Notes: generated by a model from the sequence alone, not told the origin. Shown: positions 41,317-51,047, counted from the first letter of the stretch. The stretch: 64,000 bases of DNA from Candidatus Aphodovivens avistercoris (GCA_018710945.1 DVIW01000039.1:49213-113212), one strand, 5' to 3'. Translations and numbers: made by a program.

Positions 41317-42147
41317 CTAGATTTGTTTCATTTCGGGAAGCCCCTGCTGCGGCTCCTTCATCCGAACCGCATAAACCAGCACGGCAATGCCCACGACGAC
41401 GAGCGGCACCGAGAGCAGCTGCCCCATGGTCAGCCAGCCGCCCCACAGATAGCCCAGCTGCGCGTCGGGCTCGCGCACGAACTCCACCAGGAAGCGGAAG
41501 CAGCCGTACAGGATCAAGAACACGCCCAAAAACGTGCCGCGCGGGCGCGGCGGCAAGCGCCGCGACAGAGCGAACAGCACGCAGAAAATCACCACACCTT
41601 CCAGCAGCGCCTCGTAGAGCTGGGAGGGGTGCCGCGGCATCTCGCCCGCCATCCCGCCGAACACCACGCCCCAAGGCAGGTCGGTGGGCGCGCCCCACAG
41701 CTCGCCGTTCACGAAGTTCGCCAGGCGTCCGAACAGAAGCCCCAAAGGCGCCGCCACGCAGCCCATGTCGGCCAGCGTGAGGTAGGGAATGCCGGTCAGC
41801 CGCGCGGCCACGATGCCCGACAGCAACGCGCCGATCAGCCCGCCGTGGAAGCTCATGCCCCCCTTGTTGAACGCGAGGATCTCCAGCGGATGCGCCAGGT
41901 AGTAGCCGTTCCCGTAGAACAGCACGTAGCCCAGCCTCCCACCCAGGATGATGCCGATGATGACGCACAGCATGATGGTCAGCAGCGCGTCGGCGTCCAC
42001 GCTGACGCGCCAGCGCCTCGCAAGGCGCCAGATGACCAGCGCCGCGCAGACGAAGCCCAGCACGTAGGCGATGCCATACCAGCGCACGACGAGGGGACCC
42101 AGAGAAAACGCCACCGGGTCGAGGTTCTGATAGAGAGCGTTGAGCAT
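41317..42147 (-). CDS. lgt: Prolipoprotein diacylglyceryl transferase
   Basis: Membrane enzyme that attaches diacylglycerol to the lipobox cysteine of prelipoproteins. It has 276 residues and about seven membrane helices. Signatures are GGRLGYVLFY, NKGGMSFHGGLIGALL and the family motif GRLANFVNGELWG near residue 140, followed by RHPSQLYEALLEG. The final residues are polar and cytoplasmic. It follows, in the same direction, a small zinc-ribbon gene 93 bp upstream. It would process lipoproteins such as the solute-binding protein at 5961. Confidence 0.95.
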   Translation of the reverse strand: MLNALYQNLDPVAFSLGPLVVRWYGIAYVLGFVCAALVIWRLARRWRVSVDADALLTIMLCVIIGIILGGRLGYVLFYGNGYYLAHPLEILAFNKGGMSFHGGLIGALLSGIVAARLTGIPYLTLADMGCVAAPLGLLFGRLANFVNGELWGAPTDLPWGVVFGGMAGEMPRHPSQLYEALLEGVVIFCVLFALSRRLPPRPRGTFLGVFLILYGCFRFLVEFVREPDAQLGYLWGGWLTMGQLLSVPLVVVGIAVLVYAVRMKEPQQGLPEMKQI

Positions 42148-42240
42148 GGGCGGGATGTCCTCACACGCAAGACGGACGGATGGTCCCGGGCGCGCGAAGA
42201 GGACCGGACGGCGCAGCCAGGGCGGATGGCGGCATGCGGG

Positions 42241-42465
42241 CTAGCGCCCCATCATGCCGGCGCCCACCTCGATGGCGGCGAACCGCACCTCCTCGCGCAG
42301 CTGCGGGGGTATGCGCTGCAGCGTGGAGACCGTCGTGCCGCACGCGGGGCAGGCCAGAGTGAACAGCGCAAGGTCGGCACGCACCACCAGCATGGCGTCG
42401 TAGCGGCACAGATCCAGGTCGTGCTTCCCGCACGCCGGACAGGCGACCTTGCCCATACGCTTCAT
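42241..42465 (-). CDS. Small zinc-ribbon protein
   Basis: A 74-residue protein with two CxxC pairs, CPACGKHDLDLC near residue 9 and CPACGTTV near 40, that would bind one zinc, followed by a short helix. It is not recognised beyond a generic zinc ribbon. GGAAGGGG is just before the ATG; a second ATG three codons later is an alternative start. It precedes lgt in the same direction and may share its transcript. Confidence 0.6.
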   Translation of the reverse strand: MKRMGKVACPACGKHDLDLCRYDAMLVVRADLALFTLACPACGTTVSTLQRIPPQLREEVRFAAIEVGAGMMGR

Positions 42466-42557
42466 CCCCTTCCACCCGGTCGGGTTCGGCTCCACGCGCC
42501 CCATTGTAGCAGAAGGGCGCGTGGGAGCCGAAAACGCACGGGGAACGAGCACGCGAC

Positions 42558-42583
42558 GGCCCTGCGCGCTGCCGCGCAGGGCC
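42558..42583 (-). terminator. Hairpin after NSS transporter gene
   Basis: Perfect 11-bp stem (42558-42568 with 42573-42583) with a 4-nt loop, 16 bp beyond the stop at 42599. No T-run. Confidence 0.5.
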
Positions 42584-42598
42584 CAAGCGCACGCAGCG

Positions 42599-44047
42599 CT
42601 ACGCGGCGCCTCCCAGCCACACGGCCACCTTCGGCGCGTAGCCCATGACGAAGATGATGATGATCAGCACCGGGATGCCGTACTTCACCCACAGACGCGT
42701 CTTGGCGGGGAACTTCAGGCCCTCGCCGGCATCGGCCTCGGCCAAGAACTTGTCCCAGCCCCAGCCGTAGCGGCAGGTGCAGAACAGCACGAAGATGAGC
42801 GAGCCGAGCGGCAGCATGTTGTTCGACACGACGAAGTCCTCGAAGGTCTGGATGTCGCCGATGCCGGGGAAGGTGACGCCCGACAGCACGTTGAAGCCCA
42901 GCGCGCACGGCAGGCTGAGCACGATGACCAGGATGCCGTTGACCAGCACGGCGCGCCCGCGCGTCATGTTCCACTTGTCCATCGTGAAGCTGATGAGGTT
43001 CTCGAACACCGCGATGACGGTGGACAGCGCGGCGAAGCTCATGAACACGAAGAACAGCGCGCCCCACACGTTGCCCAAAGGCATCTGCCCGAACACCACG
43101 GGCAGCGTGACGAACACCAGCGACGGGCCCGAATCCGGCGTGACGCCGTAAGCGAAGCAGGCCGGGAAGATGATGAGGCCCGCCAGGATGGCCACCACCG
43201 TGTTCAGCACGGTGACGTTGATGGCCTCGCCGGTGAGGCTGCGCTCGCGGCCCACCTTCGACCCGAAGATCTCCATGGCGGCGATGCCCAGCGACAGGCT
43301 GAAGAACGCCTGGCCCATGGCCGCGTACACGGCCTCGCCGAACGTGGCCCAGCCGCCGGCGAACATGCGGCTGAAGTCCGGCACCAGGTAGAACAGGATG
43401 CCCTCGCCGGCGCCCGGCAGCGTCATGGCGCGGATGCACAGCGCGATCATCGCCACGAACAGGATGGCCATCATCCACTTCGTGATGCGCTCCACGCCCT
43501 TCTGCAAGCCCATGGCGCAGATGATGAAGCCGATGAACACCGCCGCCAGCATCCAGCCCACCAGCTCGCCGGGGCTGGCCAGCATCGCGTTGAACAGCTC
43601 GCCGGTGGCCGCGGCATCGACGCCGTCGAACATCCCCGAGGCCAGCTTGGGAATGTAGGCCACCATCCAGCCGGCCACCGTGGTGTAGAACATCATGAGG
43701 ATCATGCAGCCGATGTAGCCCCACCAGGAAAACCAATGGAAGCGCCGCTTCGGCTCCAGGATGTCGAAGGCCTGCGCGCAGCTTTTCTGGCTGGCGCGGC
43801 CCACGGCGAACTCCATCACCATGACGGGCAGGCCCAGGATCACCAGGAAGATGAGGTACAGAAGCACGAAGGCGCCACCGCCGTACTCGCCGGTGATGTA
43901 GGGGAAGCGCCACACGTTGCCCAGGCCGATGGCGCAGCCGGCCGCCACGAGGATGAAGCCGATGCGCGAAGCGAAGTGCTCACGCTTCGCGGACGCGCCC
44001 GCGCCTGAGGCGGCGGGGCTCTGCGAGCGTTCCTGGTCGGTTGCCAT
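42599..44047 (-). CDS. Sodium-dependent transporter, NSS (SNF) family
   Basis: Na+-coupled amino-acid-type transporter of 482 residues and about 12 helices. The hallmark helix 1 motif is AAGCAIGLGNVWRFPYIT near residue 36 (sodium-binding region) followed by GGGAFVLLYL; TM6/7 regions read AMGQAFFSLSLGIAAMEIFGS (two pieces) near 240. The N-terminus (Ser/Ala/Gly/Asp) is cytoplasmic. GAAGGAAACC precedes the ATG; the upstream open frame has no features. Substrate unknown; bacterial members often carry Trp, Tyr or Leu. Confidence 0.94.
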   Translation of the reverse strand: MATDQERSQSPAASGAGASAKREHFASRIGFILVAAGCAIGLGNVWRFPYITGEYGGGAFVLLYLIFLVILGLPVMVMEFAVGRASQKSCAQAFDILEPKRRFHWFSWWGYIGCMILMMFYTTVAGWMVAYIPKLASGMFDGVDAAATGELFNAMLASPGELVGWMLAAVFIGFIICAMGLQKGVERITKWMMAILFVAMIALCIRAMTLPGAGEGILFYLVPDFSRMFAGGWATFGEAVYAAMGQAFFSLSLGIAAMEIFGSKVGRERSLTGEAINVTVLNTVVAILAGLIIFPACFAYGVTPDSGPSLVFVTLPVVFGQMPLGNVWGALFFVFMSFAALSTVIAVFENLISFTMDKWNMTRGRAVLVNGILVIVLSLPCALGFNVLSGVTFPGIGDIQTFEDFVVSNNMLPLGSLIFVLFCTCRYGWGWDKFLAEADAGEGLKFPAKTRLWVKYGIPVLIIIIFVMGYAPKVAVWLGGAA

Positions 44048-44213
44048 GGTTTCCTTCTTTCTAGCGCGGACGCGGCGCGAACGCCGGGCGCGCAGCTGCG
44101 CCGGGGCGGCAAAGGGCCCCGGCGAACGGTTCGCAGCAGGCTGCCACGCGGTCAAACGCGATTTGACAGCCTGAGAGATTGTAGTCGAGCACGCGCCGCC
44201 AGTGAAGGGGAAA

Positions 44214-45362
44214 TCAAGAAAGAGCGAGGTAGCCCGAGGCTTCAACGGCGGCGCGCAGGTCTTTTTCGATTCGCCTCGCCTTTGTCGGAGACAGCCCTGC
44301 GCTCACGCCCACTTCAACGAGATCCTCTGCGGAGATCAGCTTGCCTTTTCCGTTCACCGTAGTGGCGTGCTCGCCGTACATTCCCGAATTCACCGTGATG
44401 TCGTACGCGGGAGAAAGCGTCCATCCCGCCTGATCGCCATAGAGAAACGAGAAGTTCTTGGAATGGTCGTCGCGGTTGCCAACCAGAACGTTGAAGCACA
44501 TGAGCCGGTAGAGCCGCTCGGTATCCCGCATCGACCCGGTTAGCGCCGCCGTCAAGCGAAACAGCATCTCGTACGACAGGTTGGGGATGCGATGAGTCGT
44601 CTCGAGCAAGGCACCCGCCGAAGCCATGAACACCTTTTGCGGGCCTTCCACCCCCGCCGTGCGGTCGAACCTCTTCACGCCGAAATACCCGCTGCACGTC
44701 TTCGATTCGAAAAGCCGAGACTCTGGAAAAGGTATGCCGCACTCTTTGGCAAGCAGCGAAAGCTCGTACTCCTGCTTGCCGATGTCCTTTGAGTCGTGCG
44801 AAGAAGGGAACTTGACAATCCAGTCCTCTCCGTCGATCGTCGTGAGGATTTTCGGCCGAGCGCCTCCCGACGACCCGCCCAGCGCAAACAGCCGATCCAG
44901 GTCATCGGAGTATTCGGCTGACAGGATTCTGCCGCACTCTTCGCAGAGCCGATCAAGATCGACCGATTCGAAGCGATGGCCCAAATCGGTCTCGGGCACG
45001 TATTCAAGCGCGCCTGCGCCCGTCGCGCCGACGATGGACAACCGCGCAAGCGGGCTGAGCCGGTTCGGATCCAGCCCGTTTCCGGCAAGCATCCTGTCAA
45101 CAAGCAGCCTGCCCCAGCCATCCGGAAGGCTATCGGCGAACACGCCGAACACCCCGTCAAGCGGATGCGGTTTCGCCACGAAAACCCGCCTTTCCAAGGG
45201 CAGGCTGAAAGGGCTGATGCTGAAGCCGCTCGTCAGCCAGGAGTCGGAATACTGAAACGCCATGCATCCGCCATCGGCCATGGCGATCGTGCCGACTTCC
45301 CGCGCCTTGCAGAGAACCTTCACCCGATCTATCGAGCCAAGCGCAGAAAGGACATTCACCAC
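44214..45362 (-). CDS. hipA: HipA-family toxin kinase
   Basis: Serine/threonine kinase toxin of a type II hipBA module, 382 residues. It has the HipA N-terminal domain (FVAKPHPLDGVFGVFADSLPDGWG, in pieces), the Gly-rich loop LGGSSGGARPK, the ATP-binding lysine in WIVKFPSS, the catalytic NRDDHSKNFSFL and the metal-binding LSPAYDI aspartate. HipA kinases phosphorylate aminoacyl-tRNA synthetases (E. coli GltX) and cause dormancy. The start is GTG 3 bp after the hipB stop. Base composition is visibly less GC-rich than the neighbours, which fits horizontal acquisition. Confidence 0.92.
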   Translation of the reverse strand: MVNVLSALGSIDRVKVLCKAREVGTIAMADGGCMAFQYSDSWLTSGFSISPFSLPLERRVFVAKPHPLDGVFGVFADSLPDGWGRLLVDRMLAGNGLDPNRLSPLARLSIVGATGAGALEYVPETDLGHRFESVDLDRLCEECGRILSAEYSDDLDRLFALGGSSGGARPKILTTIDGEDWIVKFPSSHDSKDIGKQEYELSLLAKECGIPFPESRLFESKTCSGYFGVKRFDRTAGVEGPQKVFMASAGALLETTHRIPNLSYEMLFRLTAALTGSMRDTERLYRLMCFNVLVGNRDDHSKNFSFLYGDQAGWTLSPAYDITVNSGMYGEHATTVNGKGKLISAEDLVEVGVSAGLSPTKARRIEKDLRAAVEASGYLALS

Positions 45363-45365
45363 GAG

Positions 45366-45659
45366 CTAACCCCTTTTTCCGCGACCGCTGCGAACAACGT
45401 CGTCTATCGAGACGTACTCTTGACGAGCGAACAGAGCATCGAAATCCTCCTCACAGCGGAGCGCGAACGCAATGTTGACCAAAGACGCAAGCGATATCTG
45501 ATGGATGCGCTCGAATCGCTTGATGGACGCCAAGCTCACGCCCGATCTCTCGGCGAGCTGGGCCTGCGTAAGCCGCATCGACTTGCGCCGTGCCACCATG
45601 CGCTTCGCAACTTCCTCGAGAACCTCTCCCGGCAGTTTGTTGTCTAGAAGCGAAATCAT
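45366..45659 (-). CDS. hipB: HipB-like XRE antitoxin
   Basis: A 97-residue helix-turn-helix protein. The XRE domain spans residues ~18-75 (RRKSMRLTQAQLAERSGVSLASIKRFE, in pieces). It neutralises HipA and represses the operon. It is tightly coupled to hipA. The promoter region just upstream is AT-rich with TAGCT...AGCTA (45671-45698) and GGCT...AGCC (45700-45715) dyads that could be operators. Confidence 0.9.
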   Translation of the reverse strand: MISLLDNKLPGEVLEEVAKRMVARRKSMRLTQAQLAERSGVSLASIKRFERIHQISLASLVNIAFALRCEEDFDALFARQEYVSIDDVVRSGRGKRG

Positions 45660-45666
45660 GGTTACT

Positions 45667-45715
45667 ATTTTAGCTTATTACGGCAATTTTTTCAGCTAGG
45701 GCTTATATGTTAGCC
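45667..45715 (-). promoter_or_regulatory. hipBA promoter and operator-like dyads
   Basis: Minus-strand -10 TAAAAT (45667-45672) and -35 CTGAAA (45690-45695) with 17-bp spacing. Dyads TAGCT/AGCTA and GGCT/AGCC overlap or flank it, as expected for HipB autoregulation. Confidence 0.55.
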
Positions 45716-45871
45716 ATATCACGGTCAAGCTGCAGGCGCGCCGAGGAACCGGCGCACCGCACATCAGCAGGCAGCGCTTTCATGCAAAACTGGCGCGACA
45801 TGCCTCCTCAACGCTTCATGGAAGTTCGACAGGCTCCCCGGCTCGCAGCGCGCGCGAGGGCGCGGCATCCG

Positions 45872-45877
45872 TATAAT
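45872..45877 (+). promoter_or_regulatory. TATAAT -10 candidate for murA
   Basis: Perfect TATAAT about 160 bp upstream of the murA start; no good -35 at 17 bp. The gap between it and murA contains the 14-bp direct repeat at 45957-46006. Confidence 0.45.
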
Positions 45878-45956
45878 GGTCGCAACGAACGGAATCGGGT
45901 CGAACGCTCCGTGCGCGCCAAACGCTTTGCGCAAGCAGAACGCACCGAGCATGCGA

Positions 45957-46006
45957 ACGAGCCAAACAGGTCACGTCGGCTTGACGCGCCGCACGAGCCA
46001 AACAGG
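45957..46006 (+). repeat. 14-bp direct repeats in murA leader
   Basis: ACGAGCCAAACAGG occurs exactly at 45957-45970 and 45993-46006, 36 bp apart, in the region between the putative murA promoter and its start. Confidence 0.7.
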
Positions 46007-46035
46007 GAAAACAACGGGAATCCGAAAGGGAATCC

Positions 46036-47322
46036 ATGTCTGAAGAAATCATCATCGTCGAGGGCAACGGCACGCTGCAAGGCGACGTGCAGGTGTCCGG
46101 CGCGAAGAACTCCGCCTTGAAGCTGATGCCCGCCGCGCTTCTGGGCCGCGGCCGCAGCGTCATCCACAATGTTCCGCACATCTCCGACATCTTCGTGATG
46201 GAAGAGGTCATGCGCCGCCTGGGCGCCGATGTCCGGCGCGACGGGCACGACGGACGCACGCTGATCGTGGACACCGCGCAGGTGGACAAGTTCGAAACCC
46301 CCTACGAGCTGGTGTCGAAGATGCGCGCGAGCATCTCGGTGCTGGGTCCCTTGATCGGGCGCTTCGGTGAGGCGCGCGTGGCCATGCCGGGCGGCTGCCA
46401 GATCGGCGCGCGGCCCATAGACATGCACCTCATCGGCCTGGAGGCGCTGGGCGTGCATTTCGAGATGAAGCACGGCTTTTTGCACGCCACCACACCTGAA
46501 GGGCTGCACGGCGCCGATATCGTGCTGGACTTCCCCAGCGTGGGTGCCACCGAGAACATGCTGATGGCCGCCTGCACCGCAAAGGGCCGCACCATCATCG
46601 AGAACGCCGCCCGCGAGCCCGAGATCGTGGACCTGGCGAACATGCTGAACGCGATGGGCGCGCAGGTGAAGGGTGCGGGCACCTCCATCATCGAGGTTGA
46701 GGGCGTGCCGAGCGACCAGCTGCACCCCTGCGAGCACACCACCGTGGGCGACCGCATCGAGGCGGGCACCTTCCTGGTGGGCGGCGCGCTGACGGGCGGG
46801 CCGGTGACGGTGCACGGCATCGACCCGTCGTATCTGCGCATGGCGCTGATGAAGCTTTCCGCGATGGGCTGCGACATCGAACGCGGCGAGGACTGGATCC
46901 GCGTGGAGCGCACGCGCCCGCTTGCGCCCGCCGACATCCAGACGCTGCCCCACCCCGGCTTCCCCACCGACCTGCAGGCCCAGTTCATGCTGTTGGCCGC
47001 GCTGGCCGACGGCACCTCGGTCATCACCGAGAACGTGTTCGAGAACCGCTTCATGTTCGCCAGCGAGCTGGCGCGCATGGGGGCCGACATCGCCATCGAG
47101 GACCATCACGCCCTGGTGGAGGGCGTCGAATCGCTGCAAGGCGCCGATGTGTCCTCCACCGACCTGCGCGCCGGTGCGGCGCTGGTACTGGCGGGCATGG
47201 TGGCCGACGGCCAGACGCGCGTCCACAACATCGGCCACATCGACCGCGGCTACGAGGACTACGTGGGCAAGCTGCGCGGGCTGGGCGCCTGCGTGGAGCG
47301 CTGCAGCGTGGACGAAGGCTAG
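46036..47322 (+). CDS. murA: UDP-N-acetylglucosamine 1-carboxyvinyltransferase
   Basis: First committed enzyme of peptidoglycan synthesis, adding enolpyruvate to UDP-GlcNAc. It has 428 residues. It begins VEGNGTLQGDVQVSGAKNSALK, and the catalytic loop is MPGGCQIGARPIDMH with Cys121 present, so it would be fosfomycin-sensitive on this criterion. The active-site GVPSDQLHP and TLPHPGFPTDLQAQFM motifs are also present. GAAAGGGAATCC precedes the ATG. The LCP gene follows 11 bp later and is probably co-transcribed. Confidence 0.96.
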   Translation: MSEEIIIVEGNGTLQGDVQVSGAKNSALKLMPAALLGRGRSVIHNVPHISDIFVMEEVMRRLGADVRRDGHDGRTLIVDTAQVDKFETPYELVSKMRASISVLGPLIGRFGEARVAMPGGCQIGARPIDMHLIGLEALGVHFEMKHGFLHATTPEGLHGADIVLDFPSVGATENMLMAACTAKGRTIIENAAREPEIVDLANMLNAMGAQVKGAGTSIIEVEGVPSDQLHPCEHTTVGDRIEAGTFLVGGALTGGPVTVHGIDPSYLRMALMKLSAMGCDIERGEDWIRVERTRPLAPADIQTLPHPGFPTDLQAQFMLLAALADGTSVITENVFENRFMFASELARMGADIAIEDHHALVEGVESLQGADVSSTDLRAGAALVLAGMVADGQTRVHNIGHIDRGYEDYVGKLRGLGACVERCSVDEG

Positions 47323-47333
47323 CGAGGCGGCCC

Positions 47334-48845
47334 ATGGTCCAACGGCGCAGCAACCGCCCCTCCACGCGCAGCGTCAGGCGCACCTCCGACCAGGTGCGCT
47401 CTTCGATGGTGGGCGCACACGCCCCGCGGGCGGGACGCCCCGGCGGCAGGCACATGAACGCCGAGCAGGTGGGCTTCTCCAGCCCGCGCAAGACGCGGCG
47501 CGCCGCGCGCGGGCAGCTTGACACCTTCATCCCGCCCACCTCCACGCGCGAGAGCGCGCACGCCTACGCGCGCCGCTCCGGCCGCCGCGAGTTCGCCCAA
47601 ACCATCCAGCGGAAAAGCCGCGTGCGGCGCTTCGCCGTGGTTACGGTGTGCGTCCTCATCGCCGTGGGCGTGGCGGCCGCCGCCGGCTTCGCGGCCTTCT
47701 TCGCGTCGGTCAGCGGGAAGATGTCGCTGGGCGACTCGAACGCCCGCGACGCGCTGGTCGCCCCGGCCGAAGACGCCAGCGCCTTCTACACCCTGCTGAC
47801 CGCTGAGCTGGGCGCGGGCCAAGGGTCGGTCAACGAGGACGGCCCCGACGCCTACGTGCTGGCGCGCGCCGACGCCGCCACCGAGTCGGTGACGCTGGTA
47901 TGGTTGCCTGCGAACCTGCAGGTGTCCTACAACGACACCACGGGGCGCCTGCGCGACGCGGCCTGCGTGGACGACGCCACGCTCGTGAAGGCCGTGTCCC
48001 AGTTCGCTGGCGTGGACATCGCGCATTTCGCGGAAACGAACATCGAGGGCATCGCGCATCTGGCCGACACGCTGGGCGGCATCGAGGTGAACCTGGCCGA
48101 AGAGGTGGACGACCCACGCGCGGGAGACGTGTACCTGCCTGCGGGGACGCAGACCGTGGGATCGGCGGAGCTGCCCACGCTGCTGCGCGCCGCGAACTAC
48201 ACCGACGGCAACAAGGGCCAGGCGCGCGTGCAGTGCCAGGTGATCGCCGCCATCATGGGCAAGCTCGTTGGCGGCGACGGGCCGCTGGCCGATGCGACCA
48301 CCCTCGACGCCGTGTCGGGCGACGTGCGCTGCGACCTCGACTCCCAGCAGGCGCTCGACCTTGCGGGCACGTTCTCGTCGCTTTCCCCCGACGCGGTGGC
48401 GTTCGAGACGGTGCCCGGCGACGAGGTGCAGCGCGACGGCGTGGCGGTGTTCCAGTCCTACGACGAGGATTGGACGGCGCTGATGGAGCAGCTCGACGCG
48501 GGCGGGCAGCCGGCCGCCGACGACGATGCGGCGGGCAGCTCAGAGCGGGTGGATCCGGCCAGCTTCACCATCACGGTGCGCAACGGCGCGGGGATAACCG
48601 GCGCAGCGCAGCAGATGGCCGACCAGCTTGCCGCCGGAGGCTTCGTCGTGGACGAGGTGGGCAACACCGATTCGCCCGCCTACGACGAGACGCTGATCAT
48701 CTACAAGGACGAGGCGAACGAGGCCGCCGCGCAGACGGTGGCGGCCGCCCTGACGAGCGGTCGCGTGGTGAACGGCGGCGATTACTATTCCTTCGACACC
48801 GACGTGCTGGTGGTGCTGGGAAGCGACTGGAAGCCGCTCGCATAG
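47334..48845 (+). CDS. LytR-CpsA-Psr (LCP) family protein with LytR C-terminal domain
   Basis: Cell-wall glycopolymer attachment enzyme, 503 residues. A ~100-residue basic, Arg/Ser-rich cytoplasmic N-terminus precedes one membrane helix (RRFAVVTVCVLIAVGVAAAAGF, near 98-118). The LCP domain follows with LVWLPANLQVSYND, DIAHFAETNIEGIAHLADTLGGIEVNL (in pieces) and GQARVQCQVIAAIMGK. The LytR_C domain spans ~405-500 (FTITVRNGAGITGAAQQMADQLAAGGF). Several canonical LCP arginines are replaced (AARVQC context), so activity is not certain. It is right after murA. Confidence 0.87.
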   Translation: MVQRRSNRPSTRSVRRTSDQVRSSMVGAHAPRAGRPGGRHMNAEQVGFSSPRKTRRAARGQLDTFIPPTSTRESAHAYARRSGRREFAQTIQRKSRVRRFAVVTVCVLIAVGVAAAAGFAAFFASVSGKMSLGDSNARDALVAPAEDASAFYTLLTAELGAGQGSVNEDGPDAYVLARADAATESVTLVWLPANLQVSYNDTTGRLRDAACVDDATLVKAVSQFAGVDIAHFAETNIEGIAHLADTLGGIEVNLAEEVDDPRAGDVYLPAGTQTVGSAELPTLLRAANYTDGNKGQARVQCQVIAAIMGKLVGGDGPLADATTLDAVSGDVRCDLDSQQALDLAGTFSSLSPDAVAFETVPGDEVQRDGVAVFQSYDEDWTALMEQLDAGGQPAADDDAAGSSERVDPASFTITVRNGAGITGAAQQMADQLAAGGFVVDEVGNTDSPAYDETLIIYKDEANEAAAQTVAAALTSGRVVNGGDYYSFDTDVLVVLGSDWKPLA

Positions 48846-48997
48846 GGCTGCGACGCTGCGGAGGGGCCGGACGGCGACAAGGACGCTGGTGCGGGCGGTT
48901 GGGGCGAGAAGCCCCGGCCGCCCGCTTTGCGTTTCGGGGCTAGGCTTGCGCTGGGTGCTGGAACGGCAGACGATGCAGCGCGGCGGCAGGCGGCGCA

Positions 48998-49071
48998 AGG
49001 CGCTGGGGCGTTGTAGGGCAATGCCGGCGGGCAACGAGAGGCGTTGGAGCGTTGTGAGGCGATGCCAGCGG
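48998..49071 (+). repeat. Two imperfect 33-bp direct repeats
   Basis: Units at 48998-49030 and 49039-49071 share the pattern AGGCG-TGG-GCGTTGT-G-GC-ATGCC-GCGG and are separated by 8 bp. They lie in the 350-bp gap between the LCP and NifU-like genes, which otherwise holds no gene. Confidence 0.6.
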
Positions 49072-49195
49072 ACGGCGGCTGCCGCTTGATGACGGGAGCA
49101 TGACGTTTCCCGCGCAGGCGCCCGGGCCGGCGTGCCGCACGCGGCGGTATGGTAGAATCAGGCGGAAATCGACACCGAACCGAAGGAGGACCATC

Positions 49196-49432
49196 ATGGT
49201 CGACAAGAACGACGTGGCGGCGGTGCTGGAGCTGATCCGCCCGAGCCTGCAGGCCGACGGCGGCGACGTGAAGCTGGTCGACGTCAACGAGGACGGCGTG
49301 GTGAGCGTGGAGCTGCAGGGCGCCTGCAAGGGCTGCCCGATGTCGCAGATGACGCTGGCCCACGGCGTCGAGCGCATCCTGAAGGAGCGCGTGCCCGGCG
49401 TCACCAGCGTCGTGCCCGCCGACGTCATGTAG
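49196..49432 (+). CDS. NifU-like iron-sulfur scaffold C-terminal domain protein
   Basis: A 78-residue stand-alone NifU C-terminal (Nfu) domain. The start VAAVLELIRPSLQADGGDVKLV and the cluster-binding QGACKGCPMSQMTL (CxxC) are typical. It carries 4Fe-4S clusters for delivery to apoproteins, which suits this iron-sulfur-rich organism. A perfect AGGAGG precedes the ATG by 6 nt. It is followed 15 bp later by a Cys-rich protein and may share its transcript. Confidence 0.93.
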   Translation: MVDKNDVAAVLELIRPSLQADGGDVKLVDVNEDGVVSVELQGACKGCPMSQMTLAHGVERILKERVPGVTSVVPADVM

Positions 49433-49447
49433 GAAGGCGCGCACGCC

Positions 49448-49744
49448 ATGACGCAGCACTGCTGGGAGATGCGCGGATGCGATGACGAGATGCAGTCGCG
49501 CTGCCCGCACAGCATCCCCGGCGAGCCCTGCCCCGCCGACTGCCGCTACGCCGCCTGCACGCGGCCCACGCACGAGGTAGAAGGCGATTTCGCCGTCCTG
49601 CTGAATCCGGAGCGCGACTACGACGCCGCCGTGAAGGAGATCTGCCGCTTCTGCACGTTCTTCCTCACCCACGGCCCGAAGGTGTCCGACCGCACCGGCG
49701 ACGAGGCAACCCGCCAGGGCAACCCCAACCGCTTCCTGCTGTAA
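49448..49744 (+). CDS. Cys-rich small protein, two-CW-like
   Basis: A 98-residue protein with eight cysteines. CWEMRGCDDEMQSRCPH near residue 5 resembles the two-CW type of Cys-rich proteins; CPADCRYAAC and CRFC follow. The C-terminal part has no recognisable fold. It probably binds a metal or an iron-sulfur cluster; this is inference from cysteines and from its position 15 bp after the NifU-like gene. A strong terminator follows. Confidence 0.7.
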   Translation: MTQHCWEMRGCDDEMQSRCPHSIPGEPCPADCRYAACTRPTHEVEGDFAVLLNPERDYDAAVKEICRFCTFFLTHGPKVSDRTGDEATRQGNPNRFLL

Positions 49745-49767
49745 ACGCGCAGGACGCCACCGAAACC

Positions 49768-49798
49768 GAAAACGCCCCTCCCAAGGGGCGTTTTCTTT
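49768..49798 (+). terminator. Rho-independent terminator of the NifU-like operon
   Basis: Perfect 12-bp stem GAAAACGCCCCT/AGGGGCGTTTTC (49768-49779, 49784-49795), CCCA loop and TTTTCTTT tail. Confidence 0.9.
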
Positions 49799-50002
49799 GC
49801 GCGCAATCAGCAGCAGAATCCAAGTGCGCTTTCGCCGCGGCCGCTGCAGCCGCACACACTCGCAACCGACAATAGCCACGCCAATCGCGCTAATCGTCCG
49901 CTATCTGCCACACCGCCGGCAAGAACCGCATGATTAGCGCGAAAAGCCCTCCGTCGCAGCCAAGCGCCAACAAGCACAGCTTGGCAAGCGCCGACAACGC
50001 GA

Positions 50003-50043
50003 AAGCGCCCCTGGGCTGGACTTCGGTCCGCCCAGGGGCGCTT
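50003..50043 (-). terminator. Terminator of rpsB-tsf operon
   Basis: 14-bp stem AAGCGCCCCTGGGC/GCCCAGGGGCGCTT (50003-50016, 50030-50043) with a nested GGAC-TTCG-GTCC hairpin. On the minus strand it is followed by TTTCGCG. It lies 73 bp beyond the tsf stop. The rest of the gap 49745-50115 is featureless. Confidence 0.8.
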
Positions 50044-50115
50044 GAACGTCAGCTGTGCCGTCAGAATCCCGCGCAGCGTCGGCCCGTTTCGCCGTTCGTC
50101 AGAACGGCGAAACCA

Positions 50116-50979
<864 letters not shown>

Positions 50980-51047
50980 CGGTTCGTTTCCTTTCTCGTT
51001 GGCCTCGGCCGCGCGCAGGCGCGGCCGCGTTTCCTGAAATCGGGGGG

